A stretch of DNA of 64,000 nucleotides from Erodium maritimum (taxonomy: Eukaryota > Streptophyta > Magnoliopsida > Geraniales > Geraniaceae), in assembly GCA_963921825.1 (NCBI GenBank), contig OY997588.1, positions 10,616,001-10,680,000 of the forward strand, read 5' to 3'. Of this stretch, positions 21,033 to 30,333 are shown one piece after another. Position numbers and translations under genes: made by a program. Numbering within the stretch: the stretch's first letter is position 1; every line of letters begins with the position of its first letter. The notes below the pieces were generated by a model, which had not been told where the DNA came from, did no database searches, and saw nothing but the letters and a program-made list of their open reading frames with translations.

Positions 21033-21616
21033 GTCTGGTACTGTTCATCGTCTTCTTCCGCCAGCTTCAGTTTTTCACGATTTTAACTCCAAAACTCAAT
21101 TTTTGACCTTCCAAAACCTCCAAAAACAGTTCCTAAACGTCTCTACTTCAAAACCCACCATGGGTAAACATCAAAACTCCAAAAATACGAATTAAATCCA
21201 TAATCTAACATCAAAATCCTCCAAAACTTCATCATCTAAACCTTAAACTCCAAACTCATCCATTGTTCATCAATTTTCTCCAAAACCCATGAACCAAAAA
21301 CCATAAAAACGAAAAGGGATTAGAAACTCACCTTGGAAATGGTGAGTAGAAGAAGAAAATGGAAGAATCAAGCCCCTTTGGTGAAGAAATGGTCCAAAAA
21401 TCCCTCTTTTCTCTCCTTTCTTCTTCTTCAAGCTTCAAACCTCACTTTCTCTCTCCACCCTCTCTCCAATTTCGGATACCTTGGGAAATGTGCTGAAATG
21501 TGCACCAAATTGTGATTTAAACCTAGAGGGGATAGTGCCCAAAATACCCCTTTGCTTTAACTCTTCCCAAAAACACTATTGAGGGTATAAGGGTCATAAC
21601 ACACCCAATTCTTCCC

Positions 21617-22386
21617 TGTAAAGACCGCCCCGGTTAAAAGTGTTATTATTTCAGTTGGTTCGTTGATATCGTCATGGTTAAAAAGCGGGATAAATTTTGG
21701 ATCGAATGCAAACGAAAAAGAAAAGAAAAAAAAAAGAAGCAGACTTGGGCCGGTCAACCGGACCAGGTCCAGTCAACGCAGCCCAAGCCCAAGCCCACGC
21801 GCACTAACGCTGAGCCCAAGCCCAACTCAGACCTCGCTAACCTTAATGTGACCTCTCTTCTCCCTCATTTTCTCGCACGCACACCGAGGCGATCCCCATC
21901 TTCCTTTCGCCCCTCCCTCTCGAGACCGCGTCCTCGTCGCAGCTCGCTGGTGATCCCGAAGCAACGACGAAGCTTCGCCTCGCCAACGTGCCTCCGACCC
22001 CGTTCCGGGTCGTGCTATGTCCGTGATAGAGGTCTCGGTGCAGTTAACGGCGTGTCAGCCCCGTTCATCTTCTCCGACGACCTTCCCCACCTGAAATACG
22101 AGCGCGCGAGACACCTCTTCGGCCGGAATTCATCGCGATGGATTCTGCACCCGCGCCGGAGAGGTCAACCCAGATCTACGGTAGGAATCAACTTCAGCCA
22201 CCGTCGCCTCCCTCCGAGCTTCCTATCGCCGCCGCCGCGGGCGAGAGTCAAAACCCCCGTTCTTCCCCGTCCTCAACTCAGACCGGATTTGCGTGGCGGG
22301 CCAGGCCGAGTTGAACCGTTGGGCCAGGCCAGGCCTAACCCGGACCAAATCTCAGGCCAGGCTGGGTTTGGATCTGGTCGGGTATG
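21617..22386 (+). repeat. 5' LTR of element B, truncated
   Basis: Similar to 26916-27680 with scattered substitutions and small indels; homology stops at about 22386. About 1.8 kb of LTR and the primer-binding site are missing. A 237-codon frame (21674-22387) parallels the one in the 3' LTR. Confidence 0.8.
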
Positions 22387-23271
22387 AGCCTGGATTCATT
22401 TTGAAATGATTTTTCAAAACCTCAGACCGTACGTCAGTTAGGTGGGTAGAGTTAGGTGGCTAAAGTCGTAGTGCTCGGTGACGCAAGTCGGAATTATCCT
22501 ATGCGTAGAGTCGAAACGACAAGAGCTTTGATTGTTAAAGTGCGTTGTTTAAGTTTTGCCTTACTTGGTTTTTACCTTATTCTCTGGTTGTTGTACACCT
22601 TAGTGGAACCATGATGCCGATCGGTTGAGATCAAGGTTGGTTAATGAGCGAGGCTCGGGCTGGTTATGACGTGCTGGTTGATTAATTGTTATGTGGGTTG
22701 CCGCCTTGGTTGGCCGTTGTTTGATTGGTGAAACGTCCAGCCTAAGTGCCGTGGACTTTTGGTGAACTGGTTTGGGTTGTGGTTATTGTTGGAGTTGAAC
22801 TGTTTTCACAGTGTGGACTTGGTCGGCCGGTAAGAGTGAAATTACTGAGACCGCGGTGTACAAGTTGAGATCAATTGCTATGTGTTTTAATTGTGATTGA
22901 GTGTGGTGTGCAGGTAATGTATGGTTGTCCCGCATAAGCGGATGGTTAACTTAACTTACGGACGGGTCATGCCCGATTTTTTGCAAGAACTGAAGTGTAT
23001 GTACCATCACGATTCAGCTATATGGGCCACTATAGCTGGACGTGAATGGAGGGATATCGAGTGGTTACAACGTAATTCGGGGACGCCTGAATCGGGTTGT
23101 AACGACGAGAGATCAACACGAATGTTATGTTAGAAAGATGAGGTGTTAAGAAATCGAAACTGAGTGCATGTTGTACTTTATGGAATTACGGTGTGGTGTG
23201 AACGGTGACTTGTGCGACTATGTGTGATTATGCTGCTGAGTATGAAATTGTGTGTAAGCGCTGCTTGTATA
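22387..23271 (+). other. internal leader of element B, non-coding
   Basis: GT-rich sequence between the truncated 5' LTR and the hAT MITE. I see no open frame with a recognisable domain and no primer-binding site. Confidence 0.5.
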
Positions 23272-23997
23272 CAGGCATGTAAAAAACGGGCTGGGCGCCC
23301 AAATGGGCAATGGCAATTCAACGCAATTAATCGGCGACTTGGCCGATTAATCGGCCCAATCACCAATTAATCGGCCCAATCACACCGAGCCCAAAAAAAT
23401 GAAAAAAAAAACGAAAAAATTTAAACTAATAAAAGGCTACAACTTGAACCTTTTTTTAATTCGTTACTAATGTTGAGCCCCAAAAAAGATGGAGCCCAAA
23501 ATTAGTCAAGAATTAAGTAATTAATAGTTGGCACAAGAGATGGACTTTTATAGAAGAAAAGAAGAGAGTGTTAGTGAAACTTGGGCGATATGGGACTTTG
23601 AAATGGTTGGTTTGAAATACTTTCATGCTATACCAATATTTATACTTTACAAACTAAACAATACTATTAAATTGTGCTAGTTGAGTTGGTTGTGGACACT
23701 TTAATCAAGTGTTAGGTCTTGAGTTCAAATCACCTAATTGATATTTTTTTGTCAAATTATATTGTTTTTTAGGATGATATGATATTTTTGTTCTTTATAT
23801 ATACATGTTTTAGTTGGTTTAAAGTTTATCTTATATATATATAATCTTTAATTTTCTTAATATTTTCATATAGTATAATATTAAATTTGATAATCTATAT
23901 TTATTAATAAAAAAAAAAATACACATCCGATTAATCCCCGCCTAGCGCCTAGGACCCCTCGCCGCCCGATTGGCGCCTAGCGATTTTTACAACACTG
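23272..23997. mobile_element. hAT-type MITE in element B, with a tRNA-like Pol III segment
   Basis: A 726-bp element. The left end CAGGCATGTAAAAAACGGGC pairs with the inverted right end CAGTGTTGTAAAAATCGC. The perfect 8-bp TSD is CTTGTATA at 23264-23271 and 23998-24005. The right subterminal region has CGCCTAGCGCCTAGG repeats as in the MITE at 19080-19594. Within it, a box-A-like TAGTTGAGTTGG (23678-23689), a box-B-like GTTCAAATC (23723-23731) and a T-run at about 23744-23750 form a tRNA-like Pol III module. Confidence 0.88.
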
Positions 23998-24195
23998 CTT
24001 GTATATATGATCTGTGTGACGCACTAGTGTGCTGACTTCTTTGCTGCGTGCTATTGTGTGACTATACTACTGAGTGTATTATTACTATAAGTATCGTTAT
24101 TGTGGACCGTGTGTGGCGTTATATATTCTAAGCGCGTTGTTCTTTTCGAGTTAAGAAGATGAACATGTGCGTAATCCGTGCAAAGGATTTACGAC

Positions 24196-25373
24196 ATGAC
24201 ACGTACTTATGATCCACGAGGCACCAGAGGACGGCCAGCTAGGGGCCGAGGACATCAGTCTACTGCTGAGTTTGCTATGGTGACTAGTGCCCTGGGTGCA
24301 CCTGCTGAGGGGCACGAGATGACTGAGACAGCCCATGCGGCAGCTCTGGAGGAGCTGACCCGCACTGTTCAGGGACTGGCAGCTGCCTTTTCCCGGAGAG
24401 AGGCCGCAACTCCGACACCGGAGGCTAAACCTGCTTCCACTGCAGCGACCGCTGAGGGACCTACTCAGGTCGACAGTTACACCGCGCAGGCGCTGCGAGA
24501 CTTCCGCAGGTTGGGTATACCTGTGTTTTCCGGGGAGCCAGACCCCGAGGCAGCCGAGAGGTGGTTGGAGTGGATCACCCGCAACCTGGACACAGCAGGG
24601 ATTTTGAGTGGTAGACTCCGAGTTTCTTTCTCAGCCTTCCACCTGGAGGGAGAGGCCTACCGCTGGTGGCGCCGAGAGCAGGCGCGAATGGGAGACGACT
24701 TTACGTTGTTCGGACAACGCTTTCTAGAGTAGTGCTTTCCACAGTCCGTGCTGGACGACAGATACCAGCAGTTCCTGGAGCTGCGACAGGAGGGACTATC
24801 AGTGTCCGAGTATGAGGCGAGGTTCACCTCACTGTCTTGTTTTGCTCAGGAGATGGTTCAGACGGAAGCTCTCCGCTGCCGACGTTTTGAGGGAGAACTC
24901 CGTCCTGCGATCGCGGACCAGGTCGCTGTGTTGAGGACCCATGTATTTTCTGACCTGATGGAGCAGGCATTGACTGTGGAGCGGCGATTCCGCGAGTCAG
25001 CTAGAGCTCGGGAGGTCAGGCCTAGATCGAGTTGTTCACTGAGACTGTCTGAGACTCAGGATCCGAGGAGGCAGAGGAGTCAAGATCGTTTCAGACTCAG
25101 ACCCAGTCGAGAGCACCGCGACAGGTTGGGTCGGGAGGTTCAGTTGGACCTTCCATGAGAGGGCGCACGTGCTACGGATGTGGACGGACGGGCCACATGG
25201 CTCGAGACAGTCCGGGGAGCAGCGGACCAGCGGACCGTTCAGCGGGTAGACCTGAGGAGAGGTCGAGCGCCGGACCATCGGTTTGTCACCGATGTGGTCA
25301 GTCAGGTCACTTCATCGCCAGGTGCCCCGATCGACTTTTGGAGGTGTCAGCCCCACGACCACAACAGTCGTAG
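24196..25373 (+). pseudogene. Gag polyprotein of element B, Ty3/Gypsy type
   Basis: ATG at 24196 (MTRTYDPRGTRGRPARG). The retrotransposon gag domain follows, with FSGEPDPEAAERWLEWI, FHLEGEAYRWWRREQ and FTLFGQRFLE. A TAG at 24730-24732 interrupts it; the same frame then continues FPQSVLDDRYQQFLELRQEG and LSVSEYEARFTSL to 25158. A frameshift near 25150 leads to two CCHC knuckles: CYGCGRTGHMARDSP, where the last Cys is replaced, and CHRCGQSGHFIARC, which is complete. Gag would form the cytoplasmic particle and bind genomic RNA. With one stop and one frameshift it cannot be made in full. No pol follows; only a short, doubtful protease-like run remains near 25535-25610. Confidence 0.88.
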
Positions 25374-26880
25374 ACTGGGCATGCGCCTTAGTACCAGCAG
25401 CGTCAGGTTCAGACACAAAGAGCTCCGCGACAGACAACGAGCGCGCCATCGCCTAGGTAGAGAGCTGCGCAGTAGGTGGCACTTCCACCACCTTCGAGAG
25501 GCGGACCCCCGACACGGAAGTGTCGGGTGTATGTTGTAACCGATTCACGAGCCGAGAGACAGGTTTCCGATCATGGGATCACTCATGATTTCGAGCACGT
25601 TTTGGAGTAGAGGACATCGCGGAACTTGGGACTAGCGACAGTCCGGGAGTTACTTTTTTTTACTGTAGAGTCGTGCTTTCCTTTTTACTTGAGACTTGTA
25701 TTTGACTCGTCTTGGTTTGTTACTTTTAGCTATTGGTGCAGCTTTTGAACTTGCGTTTTGTTTACGTCGTTAATCTGTTATTTCTTAGTTCGCGCCCTGA
25801 GTTCTGCCAAGTACGAATGTTGGGACGGATTTTAGAACTGTGTACCTTGACACGCTAGCTGGGGGTGCGGCAGAGGACCGTAGAAATGTCAGTACGCAGC
25901 CAGAACGGCCAGGGGAGATGGCCGAGTGACGATGAGATCAGAGTGGCGCAGTGAAAGCGTGGTGGGCCCGTAAGCTACAGGCATCACATTATTCTAGTTT
26001 TTTTTACACTTGACGAGACGTATGGATCTAAGAGTAGAACCTTGATGCGGTCCTGGCGTCTTGACACCCCGACTAAGTACGTTGTGGTTTGACGAGTGTG
26101 TGCAGTGTACGGTAGAAGTGGGAGTACCTCACGACGTATCCAAAACCAATCGCCGAGTACGACTACCACAACGCTTTCAGGCCAGTAACATTATGGCATC
26201 GTGCGAAGCGTTGGATGGTAGGTCGGGTCAATTGCCAAGTAGGGCATACTTGAGGTCTAATAGTGACCATTGCGGTCCCGAGTTACTCAAGAAGCAACCG
26301 AAGGGCCGCGTGATTGTGGATGATTGAGAACCGTACAGAGTTGACGCAGAAGCACGAGGTTAAGGGACGCACGAGATATCCAAACCCGTTCGAACCCTAA
26401 GGAAATGGTATTTGTGGTGTCTTCAGTTTTGTGGTGACTTTGGGGGGAACGACTTGGAAATTGTTTGAGATTGCATGTTATTTCTTTGTGTCGTCGTGTG
26501 TGGATGGTCGTGGCGTGACCACGTTTGGAGTCTGGTGTCGAGTGTCCGAGTAATGGGGCGTGGGCTTCTTTTGTTGCGTTGTGTGCGCAATACTTGGTTA
26601 AGTGAAATGAGTGGTCGAGGAGAAGTGTCGGTAGGTTGAATCCGGTGTAAGTGCGATGTGAGATTTGTTCCAGTATGATACCTACACCGACGGACGGTTC
26701 TGGTATAGGATATCTCGACCAAACTGCGTGTGTCGGTGCGACGTCTCTACCGACGGAGGATTCCGGTATCGACTAACTGGTTTAAGTGTTTCCGTGTGTT
26801 GAGGATTATTGGACTGGGAGTTTAATCGGACGTTCCCTAAGAGAGGGTCAAGTGGAGCGAGTTCGTTTTAAATTTCGAGG
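25374..26880 (+). other. non-coding 3' interior of element B where pol would lie
   Basis: About 1.5 kb with no reverse transcriptase, RNase H or integrase motif in any frame that I could read. It includes the tRNA-like motifs at 25912-25981. Open frames at 25984-26722 have no recognisable domain. Confidence 0.65.
25912..25981 (+). repeat. two adjacent tRNA 5'-end-like sequences
   Basis: Positions 25937-25981 start ATCAGAGTGGCGCAG and continue GCGTGGTGGGCCC, closely resembling the 5' half of plant initiator tRNA-Met as I remember it, through the anticodon arm. Just upstream, 25912-25928 (GGGGAGATGGCCGAGTG) resembles the start of a plastid-type tRNA-Ser. Neither has a 3' half or a box B, so these are not functional tRNA genes. 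The comparison is from memory and should be aligned. Confidence 0.6.
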
Positions 26881-26910
26881 ACGAAATTCTTTTAAGGGGG
26901 GGGGGGGGGG
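26865..26910 (+). promoter_or_regulatory. polypurine tract region of element B
   Basis: TTCGAGGACGAAATTC followed by TTTTAA and a run of 15 or more G residues (about 26895-26910), directly before the 3' LTR at 26916. In Ty3/Gypsy elements this is the primer site for plus-strand DNA synthesis. The G-run may be length-variable or misassembled. Confidence 0.8.
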
Positions 26911-26915
26911 TAGAC

Positions 26916-29523
26916 TGTAAAGACCGCCCCGGTTAAAAGTGTTATTATTTAAGTTGGTTCGTTGATATCGTCGTGGTTAGAAAGCAGGATAAATTTTGGA
27001 TCGAATGCAAACGAAAAAGGAAAGAAAAAAAAAAGCAGAGTTGGGCCGGTCAACCTGACCAGGTCCAGTCAACGCAGCCCAAGCCCACGCGCACTAACGA
27101 TGAGTCCAAGCCCAACTCAGACCTTTCTAACCCAAACGCGACCTCTCTTCTACCTAGGCGATCCCCAACTTCCTCTCGCCGCTCCCTCTCGAGACCGCGT
27201 CCTATTCGCAGCTCGCCGGAGATCCCGAAGCAACGGCGAAGCTTCGCCTCGCCAGCGTGCCTCCGACCCCGTTCCGGGTCGTGCTACGTCCGTGACAGAG
27301 GTCTCAGCGCAGTTAATGGCGTGTCAGCCCCGTTCATCTTCTCCGACGACCTTCCCCACCTGAAATACGAGCGCGCGAGACACCTCTTCGGCCGGAATTC
27401 ATCGCGACGACTTCTGCACCCGCGCCGGAGAGATCAACCCAGATCTATGGTAGGAATCAACTTCAGCCACCATCGCCTCCCTCCGAGCTTCCTATCATCG
27501 CCGCCGCTGGCGAGAGTCAAAACCCTCGTTCTTCCCCGTCCTCGACTCAGACCGGATCTGCGTGGCGGCCCAGGACGAGTGGAAACGTTGGGCCAGGCCG
27601 AGTTGAACCGTTGGGCCAGGCCAGGCTTGGGCCGGGACAGATCTCAGGACAGGCCGAGTTCGGATCTTGTCGGGTCTGGTCGGGTCTGGTCCGGGTCAGG
27701 CCTGGGTCGGGTCGGGTCTATACTCGGGTTCGGGCTTGGACCGTGTCTGGTTACGTGTTCGGATCCGGGTCAGACCAGTTTTAAAGGCATTAATTAAAAA
27801 TCAGATCAATTAATTTAAATTGGGGATTTTAAGGATTTAAAGAGAAAGGACTCATCGGACTTAATTGGTAAAGTTAGAGGATCGTTACGGACTGGACCGG
27901 ACTGATTCCCGTCTCTTTTTGTTAAAACCAGGCTTGGACCTCGATCGTGGAGAAGAACGGAGGTAGGCCCGGACGTCAGCAGCTAGGAGACGCAGATGTT
28001 GGTTCTTCTTGAGGTAGGGAAAGTAGCGAATACCGGTTTAATTACGGAAAGTTACTAGTATGCATGCTAGGTAATAATAAAATGGGAACGGTCGTTTATA
28101 TTATAAAATAACTGGACGTGTCTTAGTAACATGTAGGATGTGATTCACTAGTGTTAGCCGCTTTCATTATTCTGGGAAATTGTCGTGCTGGTAGATGGGC
28201 CATGTCGAGCCTTAGGATTGCGTGCTATGTGTTATAACCGCTATGTGAGAGTCTAAATAAGATGAATTCGGTGTTGCATGTTGAGACTGTGTGTGGGCAA
28301 GTGTGCCGTGTGTGATGTAATGTGAATCCTTGATTTTGATATGACCGGGTGAGTGATAGACCGGTTTGTGGGTTATGGTGTGTTTGGGCTTGGTTGGTAT
28401 ACCGGGGTCGAACTATGTGTTTGTGATGCGTTTTATACTCTTGATGTGTGTTACCGGAGTGGTACTTACACTGAGGGATAGTTCCGGTGTAGTGTATCGA
28501 GGCCAAGGATGGCGTGATTAATACCCCGATTCTCCGTGACGGGAAGGCGTACGGCCGAGGTGTGTGCCGGTCCAGTATGCGTGAGTCCCTAATTCTACGT
28601 GACCAGAAGACGTCCAACTGAGGGATTTCCGATCTAGGATGTTACCCCGATTCTACGTGACGGGAAGATTTCGGGACCGAGGCTTCGTGATCCGACACGA
28701 TATAAATGGAACGGGCTGTGATAGCCGGAGACGTTGGAAATGGTTGTACTAAGTTTAGTGTTGGGCCTACGGGTCGTGATTGGGCCTGCGGATCGTGTTG
28801 GGCCTATGAGTCATGTGGGGCCTATGGGTCATGTGGGGCATACGGGTCGTGGTCTACACCGATGATCTATGGTCCTTTGGGAACATTTCCGGGCCCTCCG
28901 ATGAGATGCGTTCCTAGGGAGCGTTTCCGATCTCCCCGACGCATGTGTCTCCTCTGGACCGAGGGGCTATCCGAGATGATACGATGACTTTATGGTATGA
29001 TATGATGGTAATTCGGGGACTGCATTACGGGACATGTGTTAGTTGCTTTTGTGTGTGATATGTTTGCTGTTTGGTTAATGTTTTGCTTTGTGAAAGTGGT
29101 CGTTGAGCGTGTTGTAAGTTTGGCTATGAACCCCGGTTTGACAGTTAGTTATGTTGTACTAGTATGCCCTAATTGGACGGTTACTCGTGGTGGTGAGCCA
29201 ATGTTCATTACCTTTACTACTTTCTCTACTGGGTGAAAGCTCACCCCTTACCTTGTTGTTTTCAGGTGTTGAGCGGGATTGTGCTAGCAGGACATAGCTG
29301 AGCTTGGGAGCTGGCGAGGGTCTTGTCTAGTAGGTCTAGTGACATACCGTGTTTAGAACTAAGACCTGTTCTTACGTTTTATTTAAGAGCTTTTGACTCT
29401 TTTATTCAAATTTATGAATTACAGTTTATTTTTTTAAGCTTATTTACTTAAATTTTCGCTTTAATTATCTATTATTTTAGTTCACGTCTCGAGTCCGGTC
29501 AAAACCGGATTTGGGGCGTGACA
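26916..29523 (+). repeat. 3' LTR of element B, 2.6 kb
   Basis: It starts TGTAAAGACCGCC right after the polypurine tract and ends GGCGTGACA before the TSD TTCCC. It is homologous to solo LTR C1 in reverse orientation. A 274-codon open frame (26973-27797) in the GC-rich 5' part corresponds to the frame in the 5' LTR. The last 45 bp or so are nearly identical to the ends of LTRs A and C2. Confidence 0.88.
28763..28853 (+). repeat. 18-bp minisatellite in the 3' LTR of element B
   Basis: Five units of 18-19 bp with the core GGGCCTACGGGTCGTG. The same core in inverse orientation is present in solo LTR C1 at 1199-1478, where it has expanded into longer units. Confidence 0.85.
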
Positions 29524-29851
29524 TTCCCTTTCAAGCAAGCATGGACACATGTCCATGTGGGGACCACTCCAAGCTTAAATAAATTTCAGCACCAATATTT
29601 TATCGGATTTAGTTCTTAAACGGACTGCTGTTTGACCAAAAAATACCCCGAGTTGACTTTATCCAAGATTACAGTCAAACGAAAGGAAACGGACCAACTA
29701 AGCTAACCGTACCGACGGCTAAGCTTTTTGGGCCCCGGAAAGGTCCCGAATGACTCCCGTAGTCATCGGTTGACTTTTCCGACAAAAAGTCAACTTTTGC
29801 AAAAAACCTCCGGTTCGACCGGGATCGACCGGGGGCGTTTCTTACACCTTT

Positions 29852-30139
29852 AATGATGGAAACAGAGTTCTCGATGCTTTTTGTAGTTCTTTGATAACAC
29901 GAGTTGTGCAAGCTTTAATTTTCACAAAAGATTGGTTGAAAGGCGTTAATATTATTCAAACTTCAAAAACTATGGAGAAAGACGAGGATTTGATTCAAGA
30001 CGAGAAAGATGGTAATAACCGCATCTTTTTCTTTTTTTCATTCTTTTTTTATGCATTGCTTGTAAATAATTATTGTTATATCTATTTTCCAGAAATTGAA
30101 AACATTGTCACCACAATTGGTGCTCCAATTATTATGTGA
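29852..30139 (+). pseudogene. hAT transposase, segment 3 (C-terminal end)
   Basis: Resumes the hAT frame cut at 18545: NDGNRVLDAFCSSLITRVV followed by QALIFTKDWLKG, the conserved end of the hAT dimerisation domain. Joining SSENAF to NDGNRV gives the expected four-residue gap before RV. An intron with GTAATA donor at about 30010 and TTTTCCAG acceptor near 30092 would add EIENIVTTIGAPIIM and a TGA at 30137-30139. Confidence 0.85.
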
Positions 30140-30333
30140 TCGAACTACCAAAAGTTGGTTAGTTACCAACTTACAAAATTTGTACTTGCTGTTTTTTGGC
30201 CTTCATCATTTGATTTTTGTTATTTGCTAATGCTAATATCTTTTTGATATTTGATTTCTGTGATATGTAATATTCTAGAAAGGAAATAAATGAAAACCTC
30301 ATTTTCTTAGAGCAAATGAAAGGTCTTGTTGGA
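30140..30333. other. 3' flank of the hAT pseudogene with LINE target site
   Basis: AT-rich sequence; its last 16 bp (30318-30333, GAAAGGTCTTGTTGGA) are the left TSD of the LINE that follows. Confidence 0.6.

Larger units (their letters stand above)
21617..29523 (+). mobile_element. LTR retrotransposon B (gag only), nested in solo LTR A
   Basis: Both LTRs start TGTAAAGACCGCCCCGG, and the element ends GGGGCGTGACA. A perfect 5-bp TSD, TTCCC, lies at 21612-21616 and 29524-29528. Length is 7,907 bp. Order: truncated 5' LTR, leader with a hAT MITE, gag with zinc knuckles, about 1.3 kb of non-coding sequence with tRNA-like motifs, a TTCGAGGACGAAATTC motif followed by a G-rich polypurine tract, and a 2.6-kb 3' LTR. 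The motif before the polypurine tract is typical of Ty3/Gypsy elements of the Tekay/Del type. No protease, reverse transcriptase, RNase H or integrase was seen. No primer-binding site is visible, because the 3' part of the left LTR is missing. Confidence 0.88.
18546..29846 (-). mobile_element. solo LTR A, itself split by a later LTR retrotransposon
   Basis: Outer limits: TGTCACGCCCC at 18546 and ...GTTTCTTACA ending at 29846, that is TG...CA on the minus strand. Flanking 5-mers are CTTTT (18541-18545) and CCTTT (29847-29851), a TSD with two differences. Removing one copy restores the hAT frame exactly. The LTR's own sequence is 18546-21616 plus 29529-29846, about 3.4 kb including a 515-bp hAT MITE. 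It is homologous to solo LTR C2 throughout. No gag-pol of its own is present. Confidence 0.85.

Noticed and set aside
25912..25981. Functional tRNA gene
   Set aside because: Only 5' portions are present; there is no T-arm, acceptor 3' strand or box B.
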